From Gammaproteobacteria bacterium (GTDB lineage Bacteria > Pseudomonadota > Gammaproteobacteria > Steroidobacterales > BM003), in assembly GCA_026193125.1 (NCBI GenBank), contig JAPHSC010000034.1:1-8365 (forward strand): a stretch of 8,365 nucleotides of DNA, given 5' to 3'. The notes below the pieces were generated by a model. It made no database searches, was not told the DNA's origin, and worked only from the letters and a program-made list of their open reading frames with translations. The position numbers and the translations under genes are program-made. Shown here piece after piece: positions 1 through 5,766 of this stretch. Within the stretch, counting starts at the first letter, position 1; each line of letters begins with the position of its first letter.

Positions 1-2
1 CG

Positions 3-260
3 CCAATGACGCCGGCAATCATGGAATTGCTCGGTGGTGTTGCCGGGCAGATGTATCCGGGTTTGCCGGTGGTGGGGCAGATGAGCACCGGCGCCACCGA
101 TGGTTTGCACACGCGTAACGCCGGGATTCCCACTTACGGCGTCAGCGCCCTGGGCGGAGACCCGACTGATATACGCGCTCATGGCCGGGATGAGCGGGTC
201 GGCGTGGAGTCGTTTTACAAGTCCCTGGAGTATTGGTATCGCTTGATGAAGAATCTCTAG
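3..260 (+). CDS. M20-family metallopeptidase/amidohydrolase, C-terminal fragment
   Basis: The reading frame is open at the left edge and ends at TAG (258-260), so only about 85 C-terminal residues are present; the ATG at 6 is probably internal. The fragment contains a GATDG-x4-RNAGIP stretch followed by a GVS segment and AHGRDERV, which is the typical C-terminal end of M20/M25/M40 peptidases. The His of AHGRDERV is the expected metal ligand or catalytic His of the second half of the catalytic domain. The family cleaves peptides or N-acyl amino acids with a two-zinc centre. The ending FYKSLEYWYRLM is the usual final helix. Whether the product is exported cannot be judged because the N-terminus is missing. 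It converges on the next gene with only 21 bp between stops. Family is fairly sure; substrate is unknown. Confidence 0.85.
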   Translation, partial: PMTPAIMELLGGVAGQMYPGLPVVGQMSTGATDGLHTRNAGIPTYGVSALGGDPTDIRAHGRDERVGVESFYKSLEYWYRLMKNL

Positions 261-281
261 CCGGGACGCAAATACAAATCC

Positions 282-1997
282 TCAGGCGCAGAAAAACTGC
301 AGCTTGCCGAAACGGTCCTTGAGACGCTCACGGTCGGCGTCAGCCGGTTCGCCCAGGCTTTGCGCCAGGGTCAGGGCGTCGTCCAGATAACTTTGGTATA
401 GCCTTGCCCGCACGTCCGCGGGCAGGGCGGTCTGGTCGCAACCGTTGGAACGCAGTGCGGCGCCAAGTGTGAATTCTTCCCGTTGTTCTTCGTAATTACG
501 ATGACTCCACATGCCTGAGTTCACATCGAAGTCATACAGGCTCAGGAAGCGGTAGCCATAGTCCGCCAGGAAGTTCACCGCCTCGATCACGTAGTCAGCC
601 TCGGCGTCATCCATCACAAAGTGGAACCCGACCCTGCACCAGCCGGGTTTGATGCCGTGGAAACCCTTGCGCACCCAATCACGGTATTGCTCGGAAGTAT
701 CCTGGTCGATGCCCAGCAGACGATGCCCATAGGGACCTGCACAGGAACATCCGGCCCGCGACTGAATCCCGAAAAGGTCATTAAGCAAAACGGTGGCAAG
801 CTTGGGGTGCAGGTAAAGGCCACCGGGGTCACGCAGGTTGAAACTCACGATACCGATGCGCCGGGTCATATCAGGGTTGCCCAGGATCTCTATTTGCGGA
901 TTGGCCTGCCACCTGGTGGCGGCCCGCTGCAGTAACTCGCTTTCACGCTTTTCTATACGTTCAGGCCCAAGATTGCGCTTGATCTGGAAAGCCAGCGCGG
1001 CCTTCAGAGTTTGCAGCACGCCCGGGGTGCCCGCTTTCTCGCGTTCCTCTACATCCTTGACGAAGTCCTGGTCGGTGGGGCTGACATAGTCCACGGTGCC
1101 GCCGCCGCCCACACTGGGGGCAAGTTCGTGGTGGTACAGTCGATCATTGAAAATCAGAATACCGCTGGAACCCGGACCACCCAGGAACTTGTGGGGCGAG
1201 ATAAAAATTGCATCCAGTGTCGGATCTTCACCGTCCGCTGCGGGCTCCGGATTCATGTCGATGTCGACGTAGGGCGCGCTGGCTGCAAAATCGAAGCAGG
1301 CCAGGGCATCGTGGCGGTGCAGCAGTATGGCTATCTCGTGCACGCGGCTCTTCATACCGGTAACGTTGGATGCGGCAGAGAATGATCCGATACGCGGCCG
1401 ACCCAGGTAGGCAGGGTCGTGCAGCAGTTGCTCAAGATGAACCAGGTCGATACCGCCATCCTCGTCAAGCCCGACTTCCACCACGCTCGCGAGTCCCTGC
1501 CGCCAGGACACTTCATTGGAGTGGTGCTCATATGGCCCCACGAACACAACCGGCTGATGCGAGCGCTGGTAAGCCCGGAACTCCTGCAGGCCCTGCTCAC
1601 CAAGGAAACCTTCGAGTTCCTTGCGCAGGGTATCTGCGGTGGCCGGCGCCAGGGCCACGCCCACGATTTGCTGAAATTTGTTGATGGCGCCGGTGGCACC
1701 CGTGCCGCAGGCGACGAGGCGACCGTTGGGTCCGGCGTTGACCGCGCTCTTGATCATGTTCTCGGCTTCGTGCAGCAACTGGGTCATGCTGCGCCCGGTC
1801 AAATCATCCTCGGTATGCGTGTTCGCGTAATTTCGCTGTAGTCCCTGCAAGTATTTTTCCACGAACAGCAGGCACCGGCCTGAGGCGGTGTAATCGCAAT
1901 AGGCCATCAGGCGCTTGCCGAAAGGCGTCTGGATGGCGGAATCAATACCGACTATCTGCTGCCTCAGGAAGCTGAATTCGAGTGGAGTCTCTTGCAT
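282..1997 (-). CDS. Class V aminotransferase / cysteine desulfurase-like PLP enzyme
   Basis: Encodes 571 aa from the ATG at 1995-1997. An in-frame GTG at 2031-2033 would add 12 residues, but neither start has a good Shine-Dalgarno and similarity appears to begin around LEFSFLR. Seen, in ATG numbering: CGTGATGAI (cofactor phosphate loop, about 97-105), YEHHSNEV (about 156-163), CFDFAASAP with the PLP-ring Asp near 236, SPHKFLGGPGSSG with the Schiff-base Lys near 270, and RAGCSCAGPYG near 415-425. The second Cys of the last motif lines up with the persulfide Cys of SufS-type desulfurases (RxGHHCAxP), and its Arg with the carboxylate-binding Arg. At 571 aa it is longer than SufS/CsdA (about 400 aa); the extra length is largely a C-terminal region of about 140 aa. 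Cysteine desulfuration or another lyase/transamination is possible. It has no obvious operon partner in view. Confidence 0.92.
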   Translation of the reverse strand: MQETPLEFSFLRQQIVGIDSAIQTPFGKRLMAYCDYTASGRCLLFVEKYLQGLQRNYANTHTEDDLTGRSMTQLLHEAENMIKSAVNAGPNGRLVACGTGATGAINKFQQIVGVALAPATADTLRKELEGFLGEQGLQEFRAYQRSHQPVVFVGPYEHHSNEVSWRQGLASVVEVGLDEDGGIDLVHLEQLLHDPAYLGRPRIGSFSAASNVTGMKSRVHEIAILLHRHDALACFDFAASAPYVDIDMNPEPAADGEDPTLDAIFISPHKFLGGPGSSGILIFNDRLYHHELAPSVGGGGTVDYVSPTDQDFVKDVEEREKAGTPGVLQTLKAALAFQIKRNLGPERIEKRESELLQRAATRWQANPQIEILGNPDMTRRIGIVSFNLRDPGGLYLHPKLATVLLNDLFGIQSRAGCSCAGPYGHRLLGIDQDTSEQYRDWVRKGFHGIKPGWCRVGFHFVMDDAEADYVIEAVNFLADYGYRFLSLYDFDVNSGMWSHRNYEEQREEFTLGAALRSNGCDQTALPADVRARLYQSYLDDALTLAQSLGEPADADRERLKDRFGKLQFFCA

Positions 1998-2173
1998 AAA
2001 AAGTCCGTTTGCTGAGTATGCGAGCTTGTACACGCGCCCGGGTTGCTCGGCAGTCTACTACGTCCGGACGCGTCTGATGTAATGTGGATGCAGCAGATTG
2101 TAAGCGAAAAGACAGGGGGTGGCTGACCGTGAACGCAATTCCGGATAAACCGTGCCCGGATGGCGCGCCGTAC

Positions 2174-2218
2174 ACTGGGCTGTCAACGCAATCGTCCGCT
2201 GCGCTGGCGTGACCCAGT
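2174..2218. repeat. Imperfect inverted repeat in divergent spacer
   Basis: The left arm ACTGGG-ctg-TCA-a-CGC (2174-2189) pairs with GCG-TGA-CCCAGT (2207-2218). This gives 12 base pairs interrupted by two bulges around a 17-nt loop. No T-run follows on either strand, so a terminator is unlikely. It could be an operator or an incidental fold in GC-rich DNA. Confidence 0.35.
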
Positions 2219-2240
2219 CCCCTTGATTAACCTCCTGCAA

Positions 2241-2271
2241 TTGTGGATAGTAGGTTTTCGCCGCATAAAAT
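2241..2271 (+). promoter_or_regulatory. Possible sigma70-type promoter for secreted-protein gene
   Basis: TTGTGG (2241-2246) and TAAAAT (2266-2271) are separated by 19 bp, in the only AT-rich part of the spacer and about 27 bp before the ATG at 2298. The -35 match is poor and the spacer is long, so this is a weak guess. Confidence 0.3.
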
Positions 2272-2297
2272 TTCAAATTAAGAAAAGTGGCAGAAAA

Positions 2298-2870
2298 ATG
2301 GTCATGTTCATAAGCAGACTTTGCAGGCCAAGTCGGGGTGTCTCATTGGGATTCACCTTGTGGCTATTATTGCTGCCAGTCGGGCTAATTCAGATTGCAG
2401 CAGCACAGGCAGAGGGCGACGAGCAGAAAGAGCCCGTGGAAGAAATAACTGTCTATGGGCACAAGCCCTTGTCTGCGTTCAGGGTCGAAATGGTGGCCGC
2501 TGAGAACAAGGTATATGACTTGTATAACGTGCTGAATGACGACGATGAGTTTGATGTCATCTGTGAACGTGACTACGTGTATGGCAGTCATATTAAGATC
2601 CGCAGGTGCCGGGGTCGATTCGAAATGGAAGGCTTGTCGGAGCTAGACCAGAACAGGTTGCGGCTCGGATTTCTGCCCCACGATCACGTGGAGGAAGTCC
2701 TCCGCAAGAAAAAGATCGTTTTCGACAAAATGGATAAACTGGCTGAGGAGCATCCGGATCTCCGCGAGTCGGTATTTGAGCTATATCGCATGACTCAGGC
2801 ATACAAGGCCGAAAAAAAGCTGCGCTGCGATGGTCGGCTCATTTGCGACGGTAGTGATAATTCTGATTAA
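2298..2870 (+). CDS. Small secreted protein of unknown function
   Basis: Encodes 190 aa from the ATG at 2298. The frame is open further upstream (to 2160), but that extension is an unlikely Arg-rich sequence, whereas 2298 immediately starts a signal peptide: basic n-region, hydrophobic core LGFTLWLLLLPVGLI (about residues 17-31) and an AQA/E cleavage site after residue 38. The mature protein starts acidic, then shows EEITVYG (48-54), which resembles the TonB-box/plug start (EEIxVTG) of outer-membrane receptors, although no receptor barrel follows. Residues about 57-108 (LSAFRVEMVAAENKVYDLYN, DDDEFDVIC) resemble hypothetical proteins of gammaproteobacteria that I recall but cannot verify here. 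Cys89/Cys104 and Cys177/Cys183 could form two disulfides in the periplasm. The C-terminal half is charged and helical. A purine-rich stretch upstream (AAGAAAAGTGGCAG) is a weak ribosome binding site. Function is unknown. Confidence 0.75.
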   Translation: MVMFISRLCRPSRGVSLGFTLWLLLLPVGLIQIAAAQAEGDEQKEPVEEITVYGHKPLSAFRVEMVAAENKVYDLYNVLNDDDEFDVICERDYVYGSHIKIRRCRGRFEMEGLSELDQNRLRLGFLPHDHVEEVLRKKKIVFDKMDKLAEEHPDLRESVFELYRMTQAYKAEKKLRCDGRLICDGSDNSD

Positions 2871-2946
2871 ACGGGGTCGAACCGTAATTCATTCACTAGC
2901 CCTGAACCTGCGGCCGGCAACCCTGGCCCAGCCCCATGCCTATCCT

Positions 2947-2979
2947 ATTGTGGAACAGACGGTGAGTGTCTGCTCCAAT
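2947..2979. repeat. Imperfect hairpin downstream of the secreted-protein gene
   Basis: ATT-gt-GGA-a-CAGAC (2947-2960) faces GTCTG-c-TCCAAT (2968-2979) around a 7-nt loop, giving 11 pairs with one mismatch and one 2-nt bulge. It lies about 77 bp after the stop codon. The following TTTGCGCTTTTA is only a poor T-run, so it might terminate the upstream gene, but I would not call it a confident terminator. Confidence 0.35.
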
Positions 2980-3009
2980 TTGCGCTTTTAATCGAAATTG
3001 ATTTATAAA
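2980..3009 (+). promoter_or_regulatory. Possible promoter for the metF-mttB cluster
   Basis: TTGCGC (2980-2985) and TATAAA (3004-3009) are separated by 18 bp, in the one AT-rich patch of the 445 bp spacer. Hexamer matches are partial. It would give a leader of about 300 nt before the reductase start codon. Confidence 0.3.
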
Positions 3010-3149
3010 ACGGCGACATATGGGCGATGCAACAGTGGTCATGGTCTGTTTTTTTTGCGCGATCCGGACTCTCCTTTTTCCCGCATTGCACATTGTGGAA
3101 CACGCTTCTGGCCGATGGTTCGCCACGGCAGCGCTGCAAACCGTGTAAT

Positions 3150-3210
3150 TACAGGGACAAGCGACGGCTTGGGGCAAGCATCCCGCCGGGGATAGTTCGG
3201 GGACTCTGTA
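3150..3210 (+). promoter_or_regulatory. Candidate branched leader RNA element
   Basis: TACAGGG (3150-3156) can pair with CTCTGTA (3204-3210; one G-U pair), closing a 47-nt region with two adjacent perfect hairpins: GCTTG-ggg-CAAGC (3167-3179) and ATCCC-gccg-GGGAT (3180-3193). The result is a compact three-way-junction-like shape about 100 nt upstream of the reductase start. It does not match any riboswitch consensus I can recall with confidence (cobalamin, SAM, SAH, glycine, TPP). GC-rich DNA forms stems by chance, so this is only a candidate. Confidence 0.3.
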
Positions 3211-3218
3211 CCTGGCTT

Positions 3219-3270
3219 GCCGCCGGGTCTGGCCAGCGCATACGCTAGCCGTGGGCTGGCGCCCGCCGGC
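3219..3270 (+). repeat. GC-rich hairpin upstream of the metF-like gene
   Basis: GCCG-c-CGGG-tctg-GCCAGC (3219-3237) faces GCTGGC-g-CCCG-c-CGGC (3255-3270) around a 17-nt loop, giving 14 pairs with one C-C mismatch and an internal loop. It is flanked by direct copies of ACCTGGCT (3210-3217 and 3271-3278). No T-run follows. It lies 31 bp before the Shine-Dalgarno and may be part of the leader structure. Confidence 0.35.
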
Positions 3271-3301
3271 ACCTGGCTATGCATAACCCATCTGAATGCC
3301 C

Positions 3302-3307
3302 GGGGAG
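3302..3307 (+). promoter_or_regulatory. Shine-Dalgarno that fixes the metF-like start
   Basis: GGGGAG lies 8 nt before the ATG at 3316. The frame is open for 33 more codons upstream (to 3217), but that extension overlaps the inverted repeats and lacks a comparable site, so 3316 is chosen as the start. Confidence 0.7.
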
Positions 3308-3315
3308 ATCCCATC

Positions 3316-4173
3316 ATGTTTCCGTCGCAACACCACAGAGCCTTGCGTCGCACGCTGCAGCGATCCTATCTGGAAGTGATTCCGGCCAAGGGCATAGGCG
3401 AAAAGCTCAAGGTGTTGCCGCATGGAGCGTGGGTGGCGATAACCTGCTCACCGAGCAAACCGGTGGAAGCTACCCTGGACCTCGCCGAGCGACTCGATAG
3501 TCGCGGTCTCCGTTTGATACCACATATCGCCGCCCGCATGGTAAAGGATCGCAGCCATTTGACAGACATTCTTGCGCGCCTGGACGAGATGCAGATTCAC
3601 AGTATTTTTGTTCCCGGTGGCGACCGGGATCAGCCGCTGGGCGACTATGCCTGCGCCCTGGATTTGTTGCGGGACATGGCAGAGTTGGGTCATCGAATAC
3701 CCGATGTGGGCGTGACGGCTTACCCCGAGGGCCATCCGGCTATCGACGACAATATCCTGGTCGAAGCCCTGTTGGCCAAGCAGTCCCTGGCTACCTATTT
3801 TGTGACCCAGATGTGTTTCGATGCAGGCTTGATCACGCGTTGGCTTGCGGACATGAGGGCCAGGGGGTTGATCCTACAGGCCTGGCTGGGACTGCCGGGA
3901 GTAGCCGAGCGCTCGAAACTGCTGAGCACATCCCTGCGCATCGGCGTCGGTGATTCGGCCCGGTTCATTACCAAGCAGCCCAGTCTGGCCGCCAGGCTGA
4001 TGACGCAAAAAGTCTACCGGCCCGACGACCTGCTTATGGATCTTGCGCCCAGTCTGGATGACCCCTTGCTCCACATTGCCGGATTTCACCTGTACAGTTT
4101 CAACCAGGTCGAGAACACCGAGACCTGGCGAAAACAGACACTGGATTCTCTCGAAATTTCAGCGGACGAGTAA
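3316..4173 (+). CDS. Methylenetetrahydrofolate reductase (MetF-like)
   Basis: Encodes 285 aa, close to the usual bacterial MetF length (about 290-300 aa), as a single FAD-binding TIM barrel. Motifs seen in order: SYLEVIPAKG, with Glu20 matching the catalytic Glu of the E. coli FEFFPP motif; VAITCSPSKP; IFVPGGDRDQPLG, with Asp103 matching the flavin-binding Asp of ALRGD; VGVTAYPEGHP (family AAYPExHP) at 132-141; YFVTQMCFDA, with Gln165 matching the folate-binding Gln of TQFFFD; and GFHLYSFNQ near 256-264, matching the C-terminal HFYTLN. All key residues are retained, so it is probably active. MetF interconverts 5,10-methylene- and 5-methyl-tetrahydrofolate. Placed 17 bp before an MttB-family gene, it may run in the oxidative direction to handle methyl groups removed from amines rather than serve methionine synthesis; that is inference. 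Sequence is divergent from classical MetF, so a catabolic paralogue is likely. Confidence 0.9.
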   Translation: MFPSQHHRALRRTLQRSYLEVIPAKGIGEKLKVLPHGAWVAITCSPSKPVEATLDLAERLDSRGLRLIPHIAARMVKDRSHLTDILARLDEMQIHSIFVPGGDRDQPLGDYACALDLLRDMAELGHRIPDVGVTAYPEGHPAIDDNILVEALLAKQSLATYFVTQMCFDAGLITRWLADMRARGLILQAWLGLPGVAERSKLLSTSLRIGVGDSARFITKQPSLAARLMTQKVYRPDDLLMDLAPSLDDPLLHIAGFHLYSFNQVENTETWRKQTLDSLEISADE

Positions 4174-4190
4174 TCAACCGGGAAGATTGA

Positions 4191-5711
4191 ATGACACGAC
4201 GCGCAGGTAGCCACCGGGTACGCCGCACGGTAGGTAATATTGGTCAACTACCCTGGCAGGCAGTGAGCAACCCCTATGCGCCCACCGCGGTGCTTGGTGC
4301 CGAGCAGCTTGAAACCATTCACCAGGCTTCACTGCAGGTTTTGAACCGGGTGGGCATGCGTGTGCTCAATGATGAGGCCAGGGCAATTTTTGCCAAAGCC
4401 GGCGCCAGCGTTGATATGAATACACTGATGGTGCGTCTGGATCCGGACATGGTCATGGAGACGATCGCCACCGCACCCTCGGAGTTTGTTTTAAGGGCGC
4501 GCAACCCTGCCAGGGATCTGGACCTGGGCGCCAACCGTGTGGCGTTTGTCGGTGTCGGCGGGCCAGCCTTTGTGAGTGATCTGGACAAGGGGCGCCGACC
4601 GGGTAGCTACGCTGAGCAATGCGATTACATTCGCTTGATCCAGTCCCTGAATATTATTCACCAGGAAGGTGGTGGACCGTTCGAGGCCATGGATCTGCCG
4701 CCTGAGACCCGTCACCTGGACCTGCACCTGGCCCAAATTCGTTTAATGGACAAGAACTGGCAGGGTGTAGCCCTGGGACGCGAACGCACCCTGGATGGCA
4801 TCAACATGGCCTGTATCGCCCTGGGGGTTGATCGCGAGGAATTGGCTCGGCGGCCGGCCATCCTGTGCATCATCAATACCAACTCGCCCCTGCAGCTGGA
4901 CATCCCCATGGCCGAGGGCACCATGGCCCTGGCCCGGGCCGGGCAGGTAGCCTGTATTACGCCGTTTACCCTGGCCGGCTCCATGAGCCCGGCCACCCTC
5001 GCCGGCACCCTGGTGCAGCAAAATGCCGAGGTCCTGTTTGGTGTGGTGCTGACCCAGCTGGTGCGTCCGGGGGCACCGGTCATGTATGGCGCCTTCACCT
5101 CCAACGTGGATATGAAGAGCGGCGCGCCGGCCCTGGGAACCCCCGAGTACACCAAGGCGGCGATGGCCAGCGGGCAACTGGCCCGCCGTTACAGGCTACC
5201 TTTCCGTTCCAGTAATACCAACGCCAGCAACGCCGTGGATGCCCAGTCCGCCTATGAGAGTGAGATGTCCTTGTGGGGCGCGATCAGCGGACATGCCAAC
5301 CTGGTGAATCATGCGGCGGGATGGCTGGAGGGTGGGCTTACGGCGTCCTTTGAGAAGCTGGTGGTGGATGCCGAAATGCTGCAGATGATGGCGGAGTACA
5401 TGCGCCCCATAGAGGTGAACGATGATACTCTTGCCCTGAAGGCGATAGAGGATGTTGGACCAGGCGGGCATTTTTTCGGAGCCGAGCATACCTTGCAGCG
5501 CTATGAGACAGCGTTCTATTCGCCGCTGGTCTCGGACTGGCAGAATTTCGAACGCTGGAAGGAAGCGGGGCAGCAAGACACCGCAACCCGGGCCAATAAA
5601 ATCTGGAAGCAATTGCTGGCCGAGTACGAGCAGCCGCCACTCGATCCAGCCATTGATGATCAACTGCAAGACTATGTCGACCGGCGCAAGAACGGCGAGC
5701 CGGTTGAATGA
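4191..5711 (+). CDS. Trimethylamine methyltransferase (MttB) family protein, non-pyrrolysine
   Basis: Encodes 506 aa, the usual full length for the MttB superfamily. The ATG at 4191 follows GGGAAG (4180-4185) with 5-nt spacing. The N-terminus is basic (MTRRAGSHRVRR), as I recall for many proteobacterial members. Later motifs include AFVGVGGPAFVSDLDKG (118-134), IIHQEGGGPFEAMDLPPETR (155-174), LVRPGAPVMYGAF (290-302), SSNTNASNAVDAQSAYE (340-356), AAGWLEGG (375-382) and DAEMLQMMAEY (393-403). The frame is continuous with no in-frame TAG, so unlike the archaeal trimethylamine enzyme it does not use pyrrolysine. Characterised non-Pyl relatives (MtgB, MtpB, MtcB) move a methyl from a quaternary amine such as glycine betaine to a corrinoid protein. 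The substrate here is unknown. It is cytoplasmic, sits 17 bp after the reductase gene and 55 bp before a second MttB gene, and is very likely co-transcribed with both. Confidence 0.94.
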   Translation: MTRRAGSHRVRRTVGNIGQLPWQAVSNPYAPTAVLGAEQLETIHQASLQVLNRVGMRVLNDEARAIFAKAGASVDMNTLMVRLDPDMVMETIATAPSEFVLRARNPARDLDLGANRVAFVGVGGPAFVSDLDKGRRPGSYAEQCDYIRLIQSLNIIHQEGGGPFEAMDLPPETRHLDLHLAQIRLMDKNWQGVALGRERTLDGINMACIALGVDREELARRPAILCIINTNSPLQLDIPMAEGTMALARAGQVACITPFTLAGSMSPATLAGTLVQQNAEVLFGVVLTQLVRPGAPVMYGAFTSNVDMKSGAPALGTPEYTKAAMASGQLARRYRLPFRSSNTNASNAVDAQSAYESEMSLWGAISGHANLVNHAAGWLEGGLTASFEKLVVDAEMLQMMAEYMRPIEVNDDTLALKAIEDVGPGGHFFGAEHTLQRYETAFYSPLVSDWQNFERWKEAGQQDTATRANKIWKQLLAEYEQPPLDPAIDDQLQDYVDRRKNGEPVE

Positions 5712-5766
5712 CTACCGACGGTCCCAGGTGGGATCGCCTTATCCTTTTAACGAATAGAGACAAACC

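Larger units (their letters stand above)
1998..2297. other. Divergent intergenic region
   Basis: About 300 bp separate the minus-strand aminotransferase from the plus-strand secreted-protein gene, so promoters for both should lie here. I see no credible gene: the overlapping short frames lack recognisable protein character and a ribosome binding site. The region holds an imperfect inverted repeat (2174-2218), two copies of ACGCAAT (about 2133 and 2185), and an AT-rich stretch (2240-2300) that looks like the promoter side of the plus-strand gene. I could not pick a convincing promoter for the minus-strand gene. Confidence 0.6.
2871..3315. other. 445 bp non-coding region and probable leader of the metF-like gene
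   Basis: No convincing gene lies here. The open frames are short, lack ribosome binding sites and overlap on both strands. The region contains an imperfect hairpin (2947-2979), a weak promoter candidate (2980-3009), two copies of ATTGTGGAACA (2947-2957 and 3092-3102), a 10-bp palindrome GCAGCGCTGC (3128-3137), and a run of GC-rich inverted repeats between 3150 and 3270 just before the Shine-Dalgarno of the reductase gene. If transcription starts near 3016, the leader would be about 300 nt, unusually long for a plain 5' UTR. Confidence 0.6.

Noticed and set aside
2160..2297. N-terminal extension of the secreted-protein gene from the ATG at 2160
   Set aside because: It would bury the signal peptide behind 46 basic residues and run through the inverted repeat and proposed promoter; the start at 2298 makes a normal signal peptide.
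2998..3248. Small open frames (65 and 73 codons) in the leader region
   Set aside because: They overlap each other in different frames, lack ribosome binding sites and have no protein-like character.
3217..3315. N-terminal extension of the MetF-like protein from 3217
   Set aside because: No ribosome binding site, sequence overlaps inverted repeats, and GGGGAG sits correctly before the ATG at 3316.
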